In this document: positions 1-11,905 of the stretch, in pieces
How the letters are laid out: each line of letters starts with the position of its first letter
Numbering within the stretch: the first letter of the stretch is position 1
Assembly: GCA_029959085.1 (NCBI GenBank)
Contig: JARWIR010000001.1
Span: 19,831,730 to 19,895,729 of the forward strand
Direction: 5' to 3'
Length of the DNA: 64,000 bases
Source of the DNA: Nemophila menziesii
Lineage: Eukaryota > Streptophyta > Magnoliopsida > Boraginales > Hydrophyllaceae
Notes under the pieces: model-generated
Told to the model about the DNA's origin: nothing
Databases searched by the model: none
What the model saw: the letters and a program-made list of their open reading frames with translations, nothing else
Position numbers and translations under genes: made by a program

Positions 1-1852
1 TTTGAATACTAGTAAAGTTTGATGAACAATCTATAGCTTTCTTGGGGATCTGGGTAAAGTCCCAATCCTTCTTACATTGCGAAACTAATCTGATCTTGAA
101 TTCAAGCCGTGTTGACTATGGATATGAGAAGTGTACAGGTATGCGGTTCATGAATATTATTGCATGAAATTTTCTGAGTTGTTGCTTTAGGTTTATTCTA
201 TATATATTCTGCTATGCTTTTCCCATTGTGTTGAAAATTTCATAAGTGTGTATTTATAGACTTTCCTTTGTTTTTATCTTTATTGTATCGGGACGATACA
301 ACTTTGAGTTGGGGGTCTTGATGTCTCCTCATTTGTGATAGATTTATATTAGGATGAGACATCATTTTTAGTGATTTAGAAGTCATAATAGTCGATTTTC
401 TTGAGAAATAGTGCACTTTCCTATTTTGAGTCTTGATTTAGTAAAATAATATTTTTAGAGCATATTGGGTTTAATTGTTTATTTAGTGAGTAGCTTTAAA
501 GATAATTATGGAGATTAATTAGAGTCCAAGTCGAAGACTACAAGATATGGAAAGAAATTAGCATGGTAACTGGAGATAAGGAAATAAAAGCTAAAATTAT
601 GGAAAAGGAAAAGCTGCTTAAATCTGAATTTCTGCAGCAACGCCTAAAGAAGTGGTGATAACTCCAAAAGGAAGCCGATTTTGGAAGATTCCTTTCATAG
701 GGACGTAGATAATTCTGTGAGGATTCTTTTGGTATATTGTGGAGCAAAAACTGACCAATAAAGAAGAAGATATGCTTAAAACAGTTCAGCAGTAATTATC
801 TTTATTTCCATACGAATATGAGTTGGGCTTGGAGTCCATTACTTTACCTCTCTCTCAAGAAAACGAATTAGGTCTTCTAAACACCTATAAATACACCCTT
901 ATATCACTTTTAAATCATCCTTGCCTCATAGTAATTAGTTCTTAAGGTTTTATTCTTCCAGTTTATTGCAGAGAGCAAGATGATGTCTTTTGTAATTTCT
1001 TTTAGTTTATTTCCTTCAGGTATGAACTAAACTCCCCATAGCTTGGGTTTTGCATCATGTATAATCTATGAATTCTAATTCTTCTATCTAAGTTTCTTTG
1101 GGAATTACATGTTTTAAATTGATATTAGCTGCTTACTCTTATATTTGTTTATATGTTTTGATGTAATGACTGTTTTCCTTGCTAGTGCACGAGTATAGGA
1201 TTACCTTAATAATAGTTAGATGATCACCTTAGCTGGGTGTCTGATTATTGAAACACCACATAACGTCTAGTGTCGATATTAGTCCTGACAAAACTAATTC
1301 TAACTAGATAGTCATTAGGGTATAATTTAATCACCATATCACCAATTGAATGAATTGTTTGCTTAGGGCCTTAGTAGCATTTGATAACCCTATTTAAAAC
1401 AGCTTCTTGGTTGTGCCGTAGCCCCCTTAGTCGCTCTCAAGGTCTAAGGAATGGGAATTTAGAATCCTGACTAAGTATACAAGAGCTAATATTCTCCCTT
1501 ATTAACTAGATCTAATAGAAAGAATTAGAAGGGTTAGTGCATACTAGCAAAACCTAAGTTATACTTCTCATCTCATATTCTTAGTATTTTATTTTATTGT
1601 CTTTATTTTCTTAGTTTTAATTAGTTAATTCGAAATTCAATCTCTTATTTTCTGTCTTTTAATTAATTATTGCTTACTCGTTATTGCTACCCATTCGACT
1701 AGCACTCTTAAGTCCCTGAGAACGAACTCAACTTATCAACTAAAACTTGCATACGTACTGTAATACTTGCAGTACTGTGCCTGTCTAGGATGAGAGTGCG
1801 TAGTTTTCTAGACTTTATTTATCTTATTTTTATCACACCCTAGGCGACACCA
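1..1852 (+). mobile_element. 3' end of an Athila-type Ty3/gypsy retrotransposon (body lies left of the window)
   Basis: Bases 1-318 match, in reverse complement, the internal sequence beside the 3' LTR of the complete Athila-type element at 34110-44005 (about 35642-35950). They end in a purine-rich tract (GTTGGGGGTCT) just before an LTR that starts TGATGTCTCC at 319. No primer-binding site follows the right end, so this is the 3' LTR of a plus-oriented copy whose coding part is outside the window. It is visibly more diverged than the two LTRs of the 34-44 kb element, so it is probably an older insertion. The target duplication cannot be confirmed; AAAGG after 1852 would be the candidate. Confidence 0.85.
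319..1852 (+). repeat. Athila-type 3' LTR, about 1.53 kb
   Basis: It starts TGATGTCTCC and ends in a CA dinucleotide (…GGCGACACCA). It is collinear with the reverse complements of 34110-35641 and 42472-44005. Its length of 1534 bp is close to theirs (1532 and 1534). Confidence 0.85.
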
Positions 1853-1868
1853 AAAGGCAAAACAGTAA

Positions 1869-2165
1869 ATGAACAGTTGCACAAATATTTTGTACTGGGT
1901 AGTAAAAACGAGGGTGGGTAATGTTTGTTTTTGTGATGGGTTGTCTTTAAAAAATGGTGGTACATGGAACACTTTTAAGATGGGTTGTCTTTTTAGTTGG
2001 TGGGTAATGTTCATTATTTTGATGGTGTGTTCGAGCAAATTGATGGGTTACGCTTTTTGTCGAGTTAAAAGGGGGTGGGTTAAGTTTGTTACTTTGATGG
2101 GTTGTGCGTTAAGAGTGATGGTGTATATAAGTTACCTATGTAAAAACTCAGCAAGTTCGAACAAC
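1869..2165 (+). repeat. Degenerate GGGT/GATGGGTTG minisatellite-like tract
   Basis: Imperfect copies of a motif like GATGGGTTGT or GGTGGGTAATGTT recur through this stretch. The open frame across it is a by-product of the repetition. From 2170 to 2826 I recognise no gene or repeat family. Confidence 0.45.
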
Positions 2166-2826
2166 TGAATATACATTAAGATAAATAAAAATTTATTGAA
2201 CGGACTCAGTTCTTCTTAGTCGAACGGAGAAGTTCTAGATCCGTCAAATCTGTACTTCTTCGAAACCGTATTCATGGATTCGTTTATGAATTTTAGAACG
2301 GTGTTTCGCAGCAATGATTTTCGTTCATCAAAGCTTTGTTGTGTTCATGGCTTTAAGCTTCGTGTTTGAGAGCGGAGTTTCGCAGCAATGGTAGCGATGA
2401 ACAAGAAGAAGACGACCCATCAAATAAGGTTCTAGATCACGGCTTCGTCCATGGAAGCAGCGGAGAGAAGAAAAGATGGCCCAAAGTGTTATAGCAGGTT
2501 TGGTTGTGAATTGTAGTGTTGGAGTAAAGAATGGAAGGTTGTGTAACAGAAACGATAAATATGGAAAATATTAGATATTATTTGATGGACGATAAAAAAA
2601 GGAATCTGTTACTAATTGATAAATATTACATAATCTTTTAGTATCAATTAATTATGAGGTAGCGTTGGTATAAGTTAAAAAGAAAAAGACGATGCTTATA
2701 GGGATGAAAAATTTCTAGACTCTATAGAAATGGGATATTGAGTTTTTTTTACTTAATTAACTAATTTCTTTAAAAGAAATTGGGTATGGGGCTTGAGGCC
2801 GCCCATGCTAATATATATCTGCCTCT

Positions 2827-3233
2827 GCCAACGTTTACTTCACTTGGAGTCAATTATGCCAGCCGGCAGGTCGATGAAATGAAAAGACATAGTACAGTAT
2901 TGTCTTTATGGAAACGGGAAGGAAGAATCACTTACACGTAGGCGTAGCCTTAGATATTTATCAACTTGGACCAAAATATTCTATGGTCAGGATCCCACCC
3001 AGATAGTTTTCTCATATAATTTGCACATGTAATGTAATGAATAAGAAATCCCAGTCTCAGCTCTAAGCCTCTACTACTTTATGTATATTCTAAAATTAGT
3101 ATTGGAGAGTACTTTTACTTGTTTTTTGACGTTAAAAACGTAATTTTATAGTTCCATCATCCAATCAAAGACCTATCTTCTTTCTTCCATTCCTTGACTG
3201 AATAACTCAAGCAAGTTTCCTTCTTTCGAATCC
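2827..3233 (+). promoter_or_regulatory. Upstream region of YSL-A, shared with YSL-B
   Basis: About 400 bp upstream of the YSL-A start is collinear with 21460-21855 upstream of YSL-B, starting at CCAACGTTWACTTCACTT and running to the start codon. Both contain CACATG, an E-box of the CANNTG type bound by bHLH factors (3024-3029 here, 21652-21657 in YSL-B), and a TATGTATAT-type AT-rich motif (around 3080) that could act as a TATA box. Bound factors and transcription start are inference. Confidence 0.5.
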
Positions 3234-4155
3234 ATGGATACAGCAGAAAAACATAACTTGGAGCAACTTGAAGTTGAATCAGAGGTTTCAAAGAGAATTC
3301 AACCATGGAGAAAGCAGATTACTTTACGAGGAATCATCATGAGCGCCATCATTGGAAGCATATATAGCTTAATCTCGATGAAACTAAACCTCACAACTAG
3401 GATTACTCCACACTTTAACGTTTCTGCAGCACTTCTTGCATTTATTTTCGTTCAGACATGGACAAAAATACTACACAAGGCTGGATTTGTCTCGGTTCCA
3501 TTTACACGCCAGGAGAATACTATGGTACTAACATGTGCAGTTGCTTGTTACAGCATTGCCAATGGAGGTTTGATCGATGCATTCAATTATGTAATATTAT
3601 TTTATTTATTCCCTAACATTTTAAATAACTTCCAGGCGTATTAGGATCTTATATACTGGGACTGGACAAGATAACATACAAGAGAGCTGGAGTTGACACA
3701 CCAGGAAATCCACCTAGCAGTTACAAAGAGCTTCAGTTTGGTTGGATAACCGGATATGAGTTCTTGGTATGCTTTATAGGTCTCTTTGTATTGATTCCGC
3801 TAAGGAAGGTAATTACACGATACTCAAACAGTCTACACGTATTTTATATAATTTACTCTATTTTGATAGTTAAACTAGAGTTAGTGTTAGGGACTAGTAC
3901 TCGACCCTATGGACTTCTGGGGTAATTTTAGAGCATGTGGATACTGAAAAATGAAAATAATAATTTAGAAATTGAGGCTCAGTAAAAAGAAATTGCTGAA
4001 AAATTATAAAGGAAGAATGAACAAAGTTAACTTTAATCTGGATAGATAATTCTGTATTTTCTGATTTCATTGATGATTCAAGATTTTTACATGATTATTT
4101 TTAAATAGAGCACTTAAGTTACAACAAGAGAGACTAAGTAATACATTGATATCTA

Positions 4156-4219
4156 AGAGATACAATGGATTTAATACATTAATTTTTAGAGATACAATGG
4201 ATTTAATACATTAATTTTT
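4156..4219 (+). repeat. Tandem 31-bp direct repeat
   Basis: Two adjacent copies of a unit starting GATACAATGGATTTAATAC lie in the YSL-A intron. A related GATACAATGG-like word recurs near 12990. Confidence 0.7.
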
Positions 4220-4671
4220 ACACTCCTCTTTACATCTTTAGTAACTCCGATTAGTTTACGGAAACACTCGAACTTGTTTCTTGGATTTGTTTTAGTGAAA
4301 CTATAAGAATTTGTTTTTCCGTCTTGAATCCTTGAGTTGATATTCTCCTTCTTCTACGAATTTTCTTTTGAAGTAATGTTTGATTGCATAATTCTTTGAT
4401 ATTGCAAAAACATAAGAGAAAAATACATTCTCCTTGCTACAAACAAATATCTTTCAGAATTCTCCTTAGTCATTACCTTGAAAATTTGATAAAGATGCTG
4501 AAATATATTCGACTTCTACTAATAATTGTGTCACTATTTGCTACTTCTTAAAACCCACAGAATATACCAAAACCAAAAGAAAATTCATAACACGGTGTGT
4601 TTTTCATATCATCAACACATCCAACCTAATCACTATCACAAAATACAAGCAAGTTTGTTTCAATATTTCTT

Positions 4672-5500
4672 TCATATAAATACCAAATCCAAAACGAATG
4701 TATCATAAAATTCTTTTTCAGCTCCAAAGTGGTTTTGATTCAATTTGTGCATGTATCTCGAGACATGAAACGTGATTGTAGCATACATGATGTCTGATCT
4801 TGTTATAGTTATATACAACAAGCTTTCAACTAGATTTCGATAAAGTGAATTATGTATTGCCTTGCTTCCATTTTCTTCACTCAGTCTTTCAATCGCAGTC
4901 AAAGGTGTAGCCACTGGTTTACAATCTCTTATTCTGAATTTCTCCAAAAGAGTTTTGACATACTTCTTTTGATAAATAAAAATACTCTCTTAATTTTTAC
5001 AAATCTCAGTTTCAAGAAGTAATGAAAGAGACTCATATCACTCATATCACATTTTTCATCACGTACTCTTTCAGAACTTTCATTCATTCTCTGGTATTTT
5101 GCGGTGAACACCAAATCATCAACATAAATTGAAGTAATGAGAATTTCAATAGTACCCTGTGTATTCACATATAAGGTTTACTCACTTTTTCTCCTTTAGC
5201 AACCTGATTTAAGGGAATATGAATCAATCTTGTTATACCTAGCTCGGGGCACTTGTTTTAACCTGTATAACACCTTATTCAACTTGTATACTTTGTTTTT
5301 TCTTCTTTGATAAAAAATCCTTCTTGGTTCTAGACATAAACATCTTCCTCCAGTTGACCATTCAAAAATGCAGATTTTACGTCAAGTTGGTATAAAAACC
5401 AGCCTTTTGAGTGGCTAATGCAATGAGTGTCTGAATCTTATCCAATCGATCCACCGGCGCAACCTGAAAATCAGTTTTGGGTTATTGTTATTATTATTTT
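4672..5500 (-). pseudogene. Copia reverse transcriptase/RNase H remnant
   Basis: The minus-strand frames read ILITSIYVDDLVF (the YVDD active-site motif), then FHYFLKLRF, then RDCKPVATPLTAI and YRNLVESLLYI followed by TRSDIMYA, the standard copia RT to RNase H progression. Further upstream (5340-5500) the broken frames still show VAPVDRLDKIQTLIALAT and a QLD-V-K-SAFLNG-like stretch. Several frameshifts and stops make it non-functional. Confidence 0.9.
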
Positions 5501-6049
5501 TATATGAGCCTCTCGTTGTTTCTTTGAACCGGACCATTAAGGTTAAGCTTTGTTTTGAAAACCTATTTCACACCAATGACATCTTTGTCTTAAGAAATAT
5601 TCACCAAGTTTAGTGTTTCATTTTTTTCACTTGGATTTCTTCTTTCATAGCTTTCTTCCATGCTTCCTTCTGTACTGCTTCCTCAAATCTTTCTAGTTCG
5701 GTAACAAATGAATTGTAGCTTGCATAAATTCCATCCAATCTTATCATTTTCCATGGACATGAACTTGGAGATGAAGATATGGAATTTGGTGGGAAAGATT
5801 GAGTGATTGTAGTTGAAACGTCCTAGTCTGAAATCTCGTCTCAAACTCACAACTTTTCTATTTATCAAATGAATTAGCGACAATTTGGACTTTATTTTCT
5901 TTCCTATCTTAACACCTCTTCTCATTAAATAGGATTCCTCATGAAATAATGAATATAATTTTCAAAAAATTAAATAGTCTATACCCTTTTGATTTTGAGC
6001 TATATCCTCTAAAGATTCATTTTTCACTTACCTCGTCGAGCACGTTCCT

Positions 6050-6620
6050 CGTTCATTTTGGATCATGAGAATATAAAATATATCCAACGACCTTCAAGTT
6101 GATTAAGAATGGTTATCTCCTACTCCAAGATTCAAGTAGAGTCTTGTTCTACAAAACTTTTGTTGGGCATCTATTCAGTAAATATACTAACTTATACACA
6201 GATTTGCCACAAAAGGATCAAGGAAACCTCTTCTCATAAAGCATCAATATGTCATATCCTCAATGATTATATTCTTTCTTTCAATGGCTCTGTTTTGTTG
6301 TTGAGTATAGCCTACTTTAAGTTGCCTGTCCAACCCAATATCTTCACAAAACTTGTTAAATTTATTGGAGGTGTATTCAACTCCTCTGTCACCTCTCAAA
6401 ATTTCTATACAAAATCCACAGTGTCTTTAAACATACATTTGAATATTCTTAAAATTAAAACCACTTCGTATTTGTGTTTCATGATATAAACCTAAGTCTT
6501 TCTCGTGAACTCATTAGTGAAAATTAAATAAATACTTGTTACCAACATGAGTTGGAGTCGACGTTGGTCCATACACATCTATGTGAACAAGCTATAGGGG
6601 TGTTTTATGAGATGTTTTGT
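6050..6620 (-). pseudogene. Copia integrase core remnant
   Basis: Minus-strand translation shows EEYTSNKFNKFCEDIGLDRQ followed by GYTQQQNRAIERKN, corresponding to the copia integrase segment with the catalytic Glu (usually YTPQQNGVAERKN). Next come a LLNRCPTK-like stretch near 6170 and a HIDVYGP-like stretch near 6580. Stops and frameshifts are present. Confidence 0.85.
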
Positions 6621-6639
6621 GTCATTTAGGGTTCAAAAT

Positions 6640-7131
6640 ACTATCACGACCTGACTAGGACCACCCAAGGCTCCAGAATATTCTAGATACTTGTATAATA
6701 TGATAGAATATGGTAGAACATTGTAGAAGATATTAGTTTATTCTAGATTGATGTATAATATAAGAGAATAACCTAGATTGAAATGGGATGTCCTAGATTT
6801 TAGCCATTATGAAGAATATGGAAGGTTTCTAAAACATTATCTTGTAGTATAAATAGAGGGGGCTAGCCTCATTTGTAATCATCCAAGAAAAGTTATCCAA
6901 TATAAATACGAAACTCTTCACTCAACTCTCTCTATTGTATATTGTATCTCTTGTTCGCTTTGGTGCTAGGGTGTGCTCAATATTGGTGCTTACGTGTTCC
7001 AAGTTTGAAGCAACTAAGTGTTGAAAGTTTGTGGTTTTGTAGGCGGATCTCAAGCAAGGTATTAGGGACTTGGTTGGGAGTTGTACGGTTTGTAAGAGAT
7101 TTCTAGATTGTGAAAATCTAATCCCGTGATA
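6640..7131 (+). repeat. 5' LTR of the nested gypsy element
   Basis: It is collinear with about 9720-10177: shared GAATATGGTAGAACATTGTA, CTTGTAGTATAAATA (a likely TATA region, near 6842), TAATCATCCAAGAAAAGTTA and GACTTGGTTGGGAGTTG. The two LTRs differ at many sites and by small indels, so the insertion is not recent. Confidence 0.8.
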
Positions 7132-7167
7132 AGTGATATCAAAGCAAGGTTGTGAAAACAGGGAATA

Positions 7168-8220
7168 ATGTTGGTCGAAGATACTCAAATAAAAAAAGAT
7201 TTAGCGGTGAATGTGGCTCCTAGCACGAAGGAAAGGAAGAGAAAGTCTTGTGCTAGTTTGAGAGATGAGTTGACATTATTGGATGAAAGGCTCTCCAAGC
7301 TTGAAAGTAGCTTGGGAGAGAAAATTGTTTTGACCGAGGATGTGGTCGAAAAGATGAAGGAATGGAACGACATGGAGCTGTTTGAATGAGTCATTTTACT
7401 GGAGAAAGTTGGTAAGACTCTTAGGGAGGAAACACTTACGATGGTGAACACTTGTGTCGACATGGTAGAGAAAAAGTTGGAGACCTTTCAATAGTTCGCC
7501 ATGGGGATGATGAATGAGTTAAAGACCAACTTTGAGGCACTGAAGACTGGCGTAACCTTGTGTTAGGTATCAATGAGATATGGAGTTGTTAATTCTGCCC
7601 CAGTGATGTATAAGATCAATGTTCCTAAGACGGAGATGTTCGATGGGACAAGGAAATCTGAGGACTTGGATAACTTCTTATGCGGAATAGAACAATAATT
7701 TGTCACTGCGAACATCAATGACGTTGTAGTTCAGATTTGCATGATACCACTATACATAAATGATATAGCAACTATGTGGTGGAGATGACATTTGGGTGCA
7801 TTGAACTTGAGACTTGCATCATGGAGACATGGGTTGATTTTAAGAGAAAAATCAAGAAGTAATTCTACATGTAGAGGGTAGAGTATGACGCTCTTGGGAA
7901 ATCTGACTCATAAGAATAACATTCAAGCCTACATGAAGGAATTTTAAGCATTTATGCTCAAGATTGATGAACTATCTGACAAATATACTGTGTACATGTT
8001 TCTTGGTGGGCTAAAACCATGGGCAAGGAAAGAGTTGCAATGCCGAGGAGTTCAATATTTATCTTCCACCGTTACCATTGCGAAATGTTTGTGTATACTC
8101 GATGGGAGGAGTCTAGGGTCAAGTGAACCATGAAGATAGCAAAGGAAAGAGGTGTTGGGGATGAGACCGACAAAGGGAAGTCCATTTTAACATATATGCA
8201 GAGAGAACCTAAAGATAGAC
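7168..8220 (+). pseudogene. Gypsy gag remnant
   Basis: A coiled-coil-like N-terminal frame (SLRDELTLLDERLSKLESSL, 7168-7389) is followed by broken frames reading PKTEMFDGTRKSEDLDNFL, a MWWR match and a LGGLKPWARKELQ match. These correspond to the chromovirus gag domain (F-DG…ELDNFLW…WWR…FL-GL-PWA). Several stop codons interrupt it. Confidence 0.8.
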
Positions 8221-8519
8221 TTCGCTCAACATGAGAACCAGTGGAGGAGTCACTTATGAAAGAGGTACATCATTTTCTAGTTCAAGTGGTTCTAAATCTT
8301 TCTCTACAAAAAAGTGCTAAGGGAGGTGGTCAAGCCAGACCTCAAATGGGAGAATGTTGGTTATTTGGAAGCAAGGAGCATCAAGTTGAAAATTGTTTGC
8401 AAATGTTTATGATGGCTAGCCTACTCACTCAAGATAGTATTCTTTAAGAGGAAAAGAAGTAGGAACACAATAATGTTTGAATGAGTTCAATGTGTTTTCT
8501 CAATACAGTGAAGACAGCC

Positions 8520-8930
8520 TTAGAGACTACGCCAAAGGTGAGATAGGCGGTTCGATGAACGTGGAGCTGAACATTGGACGGGGGACATATAAAGTGTTGG
8601 CAGACACATGGACTACCAAAAAATATTATGTGTAGGACTAAGAGCAATGGTATTATCCAGTCGGCTAACTCAGTGGCTATACCTATCATTTTTGTTGCAG
8701 TGCAAGTCAAGACCAAGATTGGTGATTGGGATGGTGTAGTGGATTACACAGTAGTGCTGTTGTATGATCATCATGTGGTGTTGTAGATGGAGTGGCTCAA
8801 AGAGGTTGATGATTTTCTCCTACCTCGTCGAGGATCGTTGTTGATCATGAATGAAGAGACCCTCTTATCCCGTGTGGTGATTCGAGAGAAGAAATCAATG
8901 ACATTGTCAATATATTGAATGGTGGAAGAC
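8520..8930 (+). pseudogene. Gypsy aspartic protease remnant
   Basis: The frame shows NIGRGTYKVLADTWTTKNIM, where a retropepsin normally has the DTGAT active site; here it reads DTWTT. It is followed by NSVAIPI, IGDWDGVVDYTV and HVVL-MEWLKEVDDFLLP, a typical chromovirus protease. An in-frame TAG follows VVL. The active-site glycine is lost, so it is inactive as written. Confidence 0.75.
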
Positions 8931-9029
8931 TTCAAGGGGTAAAGAAATCAATCTTTTTGCCTTAAAGCTAGTGGAGGTGCACTGAAGAAGGAAACGAATG
9001 TTATTGAAGAAGTCAAGGATGCAATACCA

Positions 9030-9720
9030 AAGGAGCTTCCAAAGACGTTGACACCAAAACCAGAAGGTAATCCTAAGATGGATTTGGTGAAAGGTATGAG
9101 TCTGAGATATACCTTGAAAGACCAAATACGCCAAGGTATAAAGCATGACCCAGTGACAAATGAGTTGATCAATTATGCAAAGGAAGGAAAGTCCCGACGA
9201 TTTTGGTTGAGGAATAACTTACTCTTCACTATGGTATGACGTGTGTACATAAAAAGGTGAGAAAAGGTAAGAAGGGAGATCCTAAAGGAGTGCCACAAAG
9301 ATGTTCATTCAAAAAATACGTCACGCTCGGAAATTAGTGGATGACATACTATTTCCTAGGATGCAAAAGGGACGGAAGAAGGCATGTGAAGACTTGTCTT
9401 GTATGCCAACACATGAAGGTTGAGAAACTAAGTCAAACAGTGTACAAGCTTGCTAATAATGTGAAAGATAAGCAAGATAGGACTTGTTAAATGTATGAGA
9501 AGTGGACCAAAGCTAGGCAGACATGGTACAAGGTTAAAATTAGGGATGTGAAGTTCGATAAGGGTGATCTTGTGATGGTCATACTTATGCCACAACATTG
9601 TAAGACTTTGAATTCAATGAAGAAGGGGTTGGTGCAGCATTACCAGGGACCTTTCAAGTTGTTGGACGTGTTGGTGAGGTATCGTACATGTTAGAACTAC
9701 TTTTGAAGCTCCAGATTCAT
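9030..9720 (+). pseudogene. Gypsy integrase N-terminal zinc region and C-terminal tail, core deleted
   Basis: At 9048-9300 the frames read GKSRRFWLRNNLLF and then EILKECHKDVHS, the H2C2 zinc-binding region of chromovirus integrases, continuing to a broken TCLVCQ equivalent. At 9491-9720 KKGLVQHYQGPFKLLDVL and a VSYML-like stretch match the C-terminal GPF/Y module. The DDE core between them is missing, and coding sequence runs straight into the 3' LTR. Confidence 0.75.
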
Positions 9721-10177
9721 GAATATTTTAGATACTTGTAGAATATTATAGAATATGGTAGAACATTGTAGAAGATATTAGAATATTCTATAGTGATGTA
9801 GACGATATTATTATATACTAGATTTATAATGGATATCCTAGATTGTATCCGTTATGGAATATATGGAACGTTTTTAGAACCTTCTCTTGTAGTATAAATA
9901 AAAGGGGTCAACCTTATATGTAATCATCCAAGAAAAGTTATTCACTAGTTATACAAAGCTTTTATCCCAACTCTCTTTATTTTATATCGTCTCTCTTGCT
10001 CTTTTTGGTGTTAGGGTATGATCAAGATTGGCTCCTACGTGTTCCAAGGTTCTAAGCAACTAATTATGAGAAGTTTGTGATCTTGTAGGACGATCTCAAG
10101 TAAGGCACTGGAGACTTGGTTGGGAGTTGCACGATTTGTAAGAGATTTATAGATGGTGAAACTCTAATACCGTCACA
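9720..10177 (+). repeat. 3' LTR of the nested gypsy element
   Basis: It is collinear with about 6640-7131. It ends CGTCACA and is followed by TTTAG, which matches the word left of the 5' LTR. Confidence 0.8.
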
Positions 10178-10179
10178 TT

Positions 10180-11110
10180 TAGTTCTATCTTCTTTTTATT
10201 TTGAAAAGGACCCCTGGTGTTGCTTCCAAAGTACACATTGTTTATAAGTTTCTTGGATTTTTTGATAGATGGCAGTGCATTGATAATGTCTTTTTCTTTC
10301 AGATTCTTTATACTTTGAAAATCAAGTGCCCAAGCCTTCTATGCCATAACGAATACTCCTCAACAACATCAATTTCATAGGAAAATTACTCAGGTAATGG
10401 AAATAAAATGAGGTAGGTGTCATTTCAATGTTTGCAACAACTTGCCTTTTATTGTCAAGATTTTTGCACAAGTTGTCTCCAAATTCGAGTAAATAACATT
10501 TTCAACATGTTATTCAAAGCTCGTCAAATTTTGTTCCAAATTTGGAACAAACAAAACATATAAATGTACCAATTTTTTCTTTGTCTCCACAAAAATAATT
10601 TCTTTTATTCTTGCTTGAACTAATGCACCATTGGGCCTCTTCACTTGAGATTTTGTGGTTGAATCCAGTTCCAGAGAAATATTTTCATCTTTAGTCATGT
10701 GATTACTATAATCAGTATCAATGAAACAAATTTTATTTTGTGCTATATAACCGTGTGGCAAATATAAACATTACTCTACATTATTGCTCCTTGGTAAAGT
10801 TGACTTGTATATCAAGACTCGACAATCTTTTTGAATGTGTCTAAACTCCTTACAATTGTGATATTGTGGTTTTCCTTTAAACCAAACGTCTTTATCAATA
10901 TGGATGCTTCTTTTACAAATTCAACATATTTGTTGAGTGGAATTGAAACTTGTACTACTATCAGAATTGGATCTTCCTCTTTTTCTTGAAAATCGCCTTC
11001 TTCCTCTTCCAAATATGCCACCTCGATGTGGATCACGGCTACTTCAGTTGCCATCAGTGTCATCCCTCTTTTGAATAGTGAGCTTAGCTTGAAAAGCATC
11101 TTCAATGGGT
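10180..11110 (-). pseudogene. Copia gag zinc knuckle, protease and integrase N-terminal remnant
   Basis: On the minus strand from about 10950 down, one frame reads HNCKEFRHIQKDC, a CCHC knuckle. At 10761-10510 FIDTDYSNHMTKDENI and NGALVQARIKEIIFVETKKK, then FVPNLEQNL, match the copia protease to GAG-pre-integrase segment, with DTDYSNHMT where DSGCSNHMT is usual. From 10340 to 10180 WHRRLGHL-like and YFGSNTRG-like remnants follow. Frameshifts separate the pieces. Confidence 0.85.
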
Positions 11111-11129
11111 CTTCCAGACCGCCTACTCA

Positions 11130-11484
11130 ATCTTAGCTCGAAAATTTTGATCGGCCCAATATGTTCCTCCAATTACAACAAATACTATCATTAGCAACTA
11201 TATATTGCGGTAACACTAAATTGGCCTCTAATGATATTTTTAACGACAATATGTATTGTGACAACACAAAAATGTCTCTTATTATATTTCAACAGCAATA
11301 TTTGCTGCAAAGGAAAAGTTCAATAGAGGCATAAATAAGTAATTTTCTACAAAAGGTGAATATAAAAACGAACTTATTGCAGCGACCAAATAGCAGCGAT
11401 ATTTGTTGTTACTGCCTACTAGCGGCAAAATCGAGATCTTTAGTGATAAAAAAATTTATCGTTAAAGATAAATTTTCTTGTAAT
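11130..11484 (-). mobile_element. CACTA-like (En/Spm) terminal fragment
   Basis: The reverse complement of 11462-11484 begins CATTACAAGAAAATTTATCT, very close to the CACTACAAGAAAA terminus of plant CACTA elements. It is followed by subterminal GCAGCGA, ATATTTGTTG and TTGCCGCTAG-like words that recur through 11180-11440. Only one end is seen and there is no transposase, so this is a truncated or non-autonomous copy. Confidence 0.5.
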
Positions 11485-11599
11485 GAAAACTAAGATATGA
11501 TATCTTTTTTTGTTACAAAGGATATCCCAGAAGGGATCGTGAAGAATTAAACTAAGCTAGTACATCATCTAACAAACCCGAACTATGAATCATCTGAGG

Positions 11600-11905
11600 T
11601 GCCTTCCAACCCATTCTATCCTAAGTAAAGATACTCCATATACTACTAGGAGGATCGATGTATGAGCAAAATTGTTCCTCTTGGTTAATCCCTTCGTGCG
11701 CTAGCCAGTCAGTATATTTGTTGGCTTCTCTATAAATGCATGTTACCTTGAACTCCCTATTTCGTGCAAGAATTCTACGGATCCTACCTAGCCATTGAGC
11801 ATCGGGTCCTCTTCCCGTATTTATTTTCTCAATAGCCTCAAAGACCTCCCATGAGTCTACCTCCACCTTTGCATCCTTAGAGTTCTTGCGTCTATTCAAT
11901 TATGA
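11600..11905 (-). pseudogene. LINE-type RNase H-like (RVT_3) fragment
   Basis: The minus frame reads VEVDSWEVFEAIEKIN, then CIYREANKYTDWLAHEGINQ, the C-terminal RNase H-like domain common in plant non-LTR elements. It resembles the domain of the LINE at 31368-31793, including the closing IWS-LT motif. Only this domain remains. Confidence 0.75.

Larger units (their letters stand above)
6630..10177 (+). mobile_element. Ty3/gypsy (chromovirus-like) element nested in the copia remnant; internally deleted
   Basis: It has direct terminal repeats of about 0.49 kb (about 6640-7131 and about 9720-10177). The sequence just after the first LTR (TGATATCAAAGCAAGG, about 7132) resembles the initiator-Met tRNA primer site TGGTATCAGAGC with mismatches. 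Candidate 5-bp duplications TTTAG lie at 6625-6629 and 10178-10182. Between the LTRs, plus-strand fragments of gag, protease, the integrase H2C2 region and the integrase C-terminal tail occur in order. RT, RNase H and the integrase core are missing. The exact left LTR edge is uncertain. Confidence 0.8.
4672..11110 (-). mobile_element. Degenerate Ty1/copia retrotransposon, interrupted by a gypsy insertion
   Basis: Read on the minus strand, the copia order gag zinc knuckle, protease, integrase, RT/RNase H runs from about 11105 down to 4672. It is broken between the integrase N-terminal region (10180-10350) and the integrase core (below 6625) by the gypsy element at 6630-10177. The TTTAG word at 6625-6629 and again at 10178-10182 marks that insertion. 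Stops and frameshifts occur throughout, so nothing is translatable as a unit. I could not define its LTRs. Confidence 0.85.

Noticed and set aside
6109..6489. Plus-strand 126-codon open frame
   Set aside because: It is the complement of the copia integrase remnant on the minus strand, which gives recognisable motifs.
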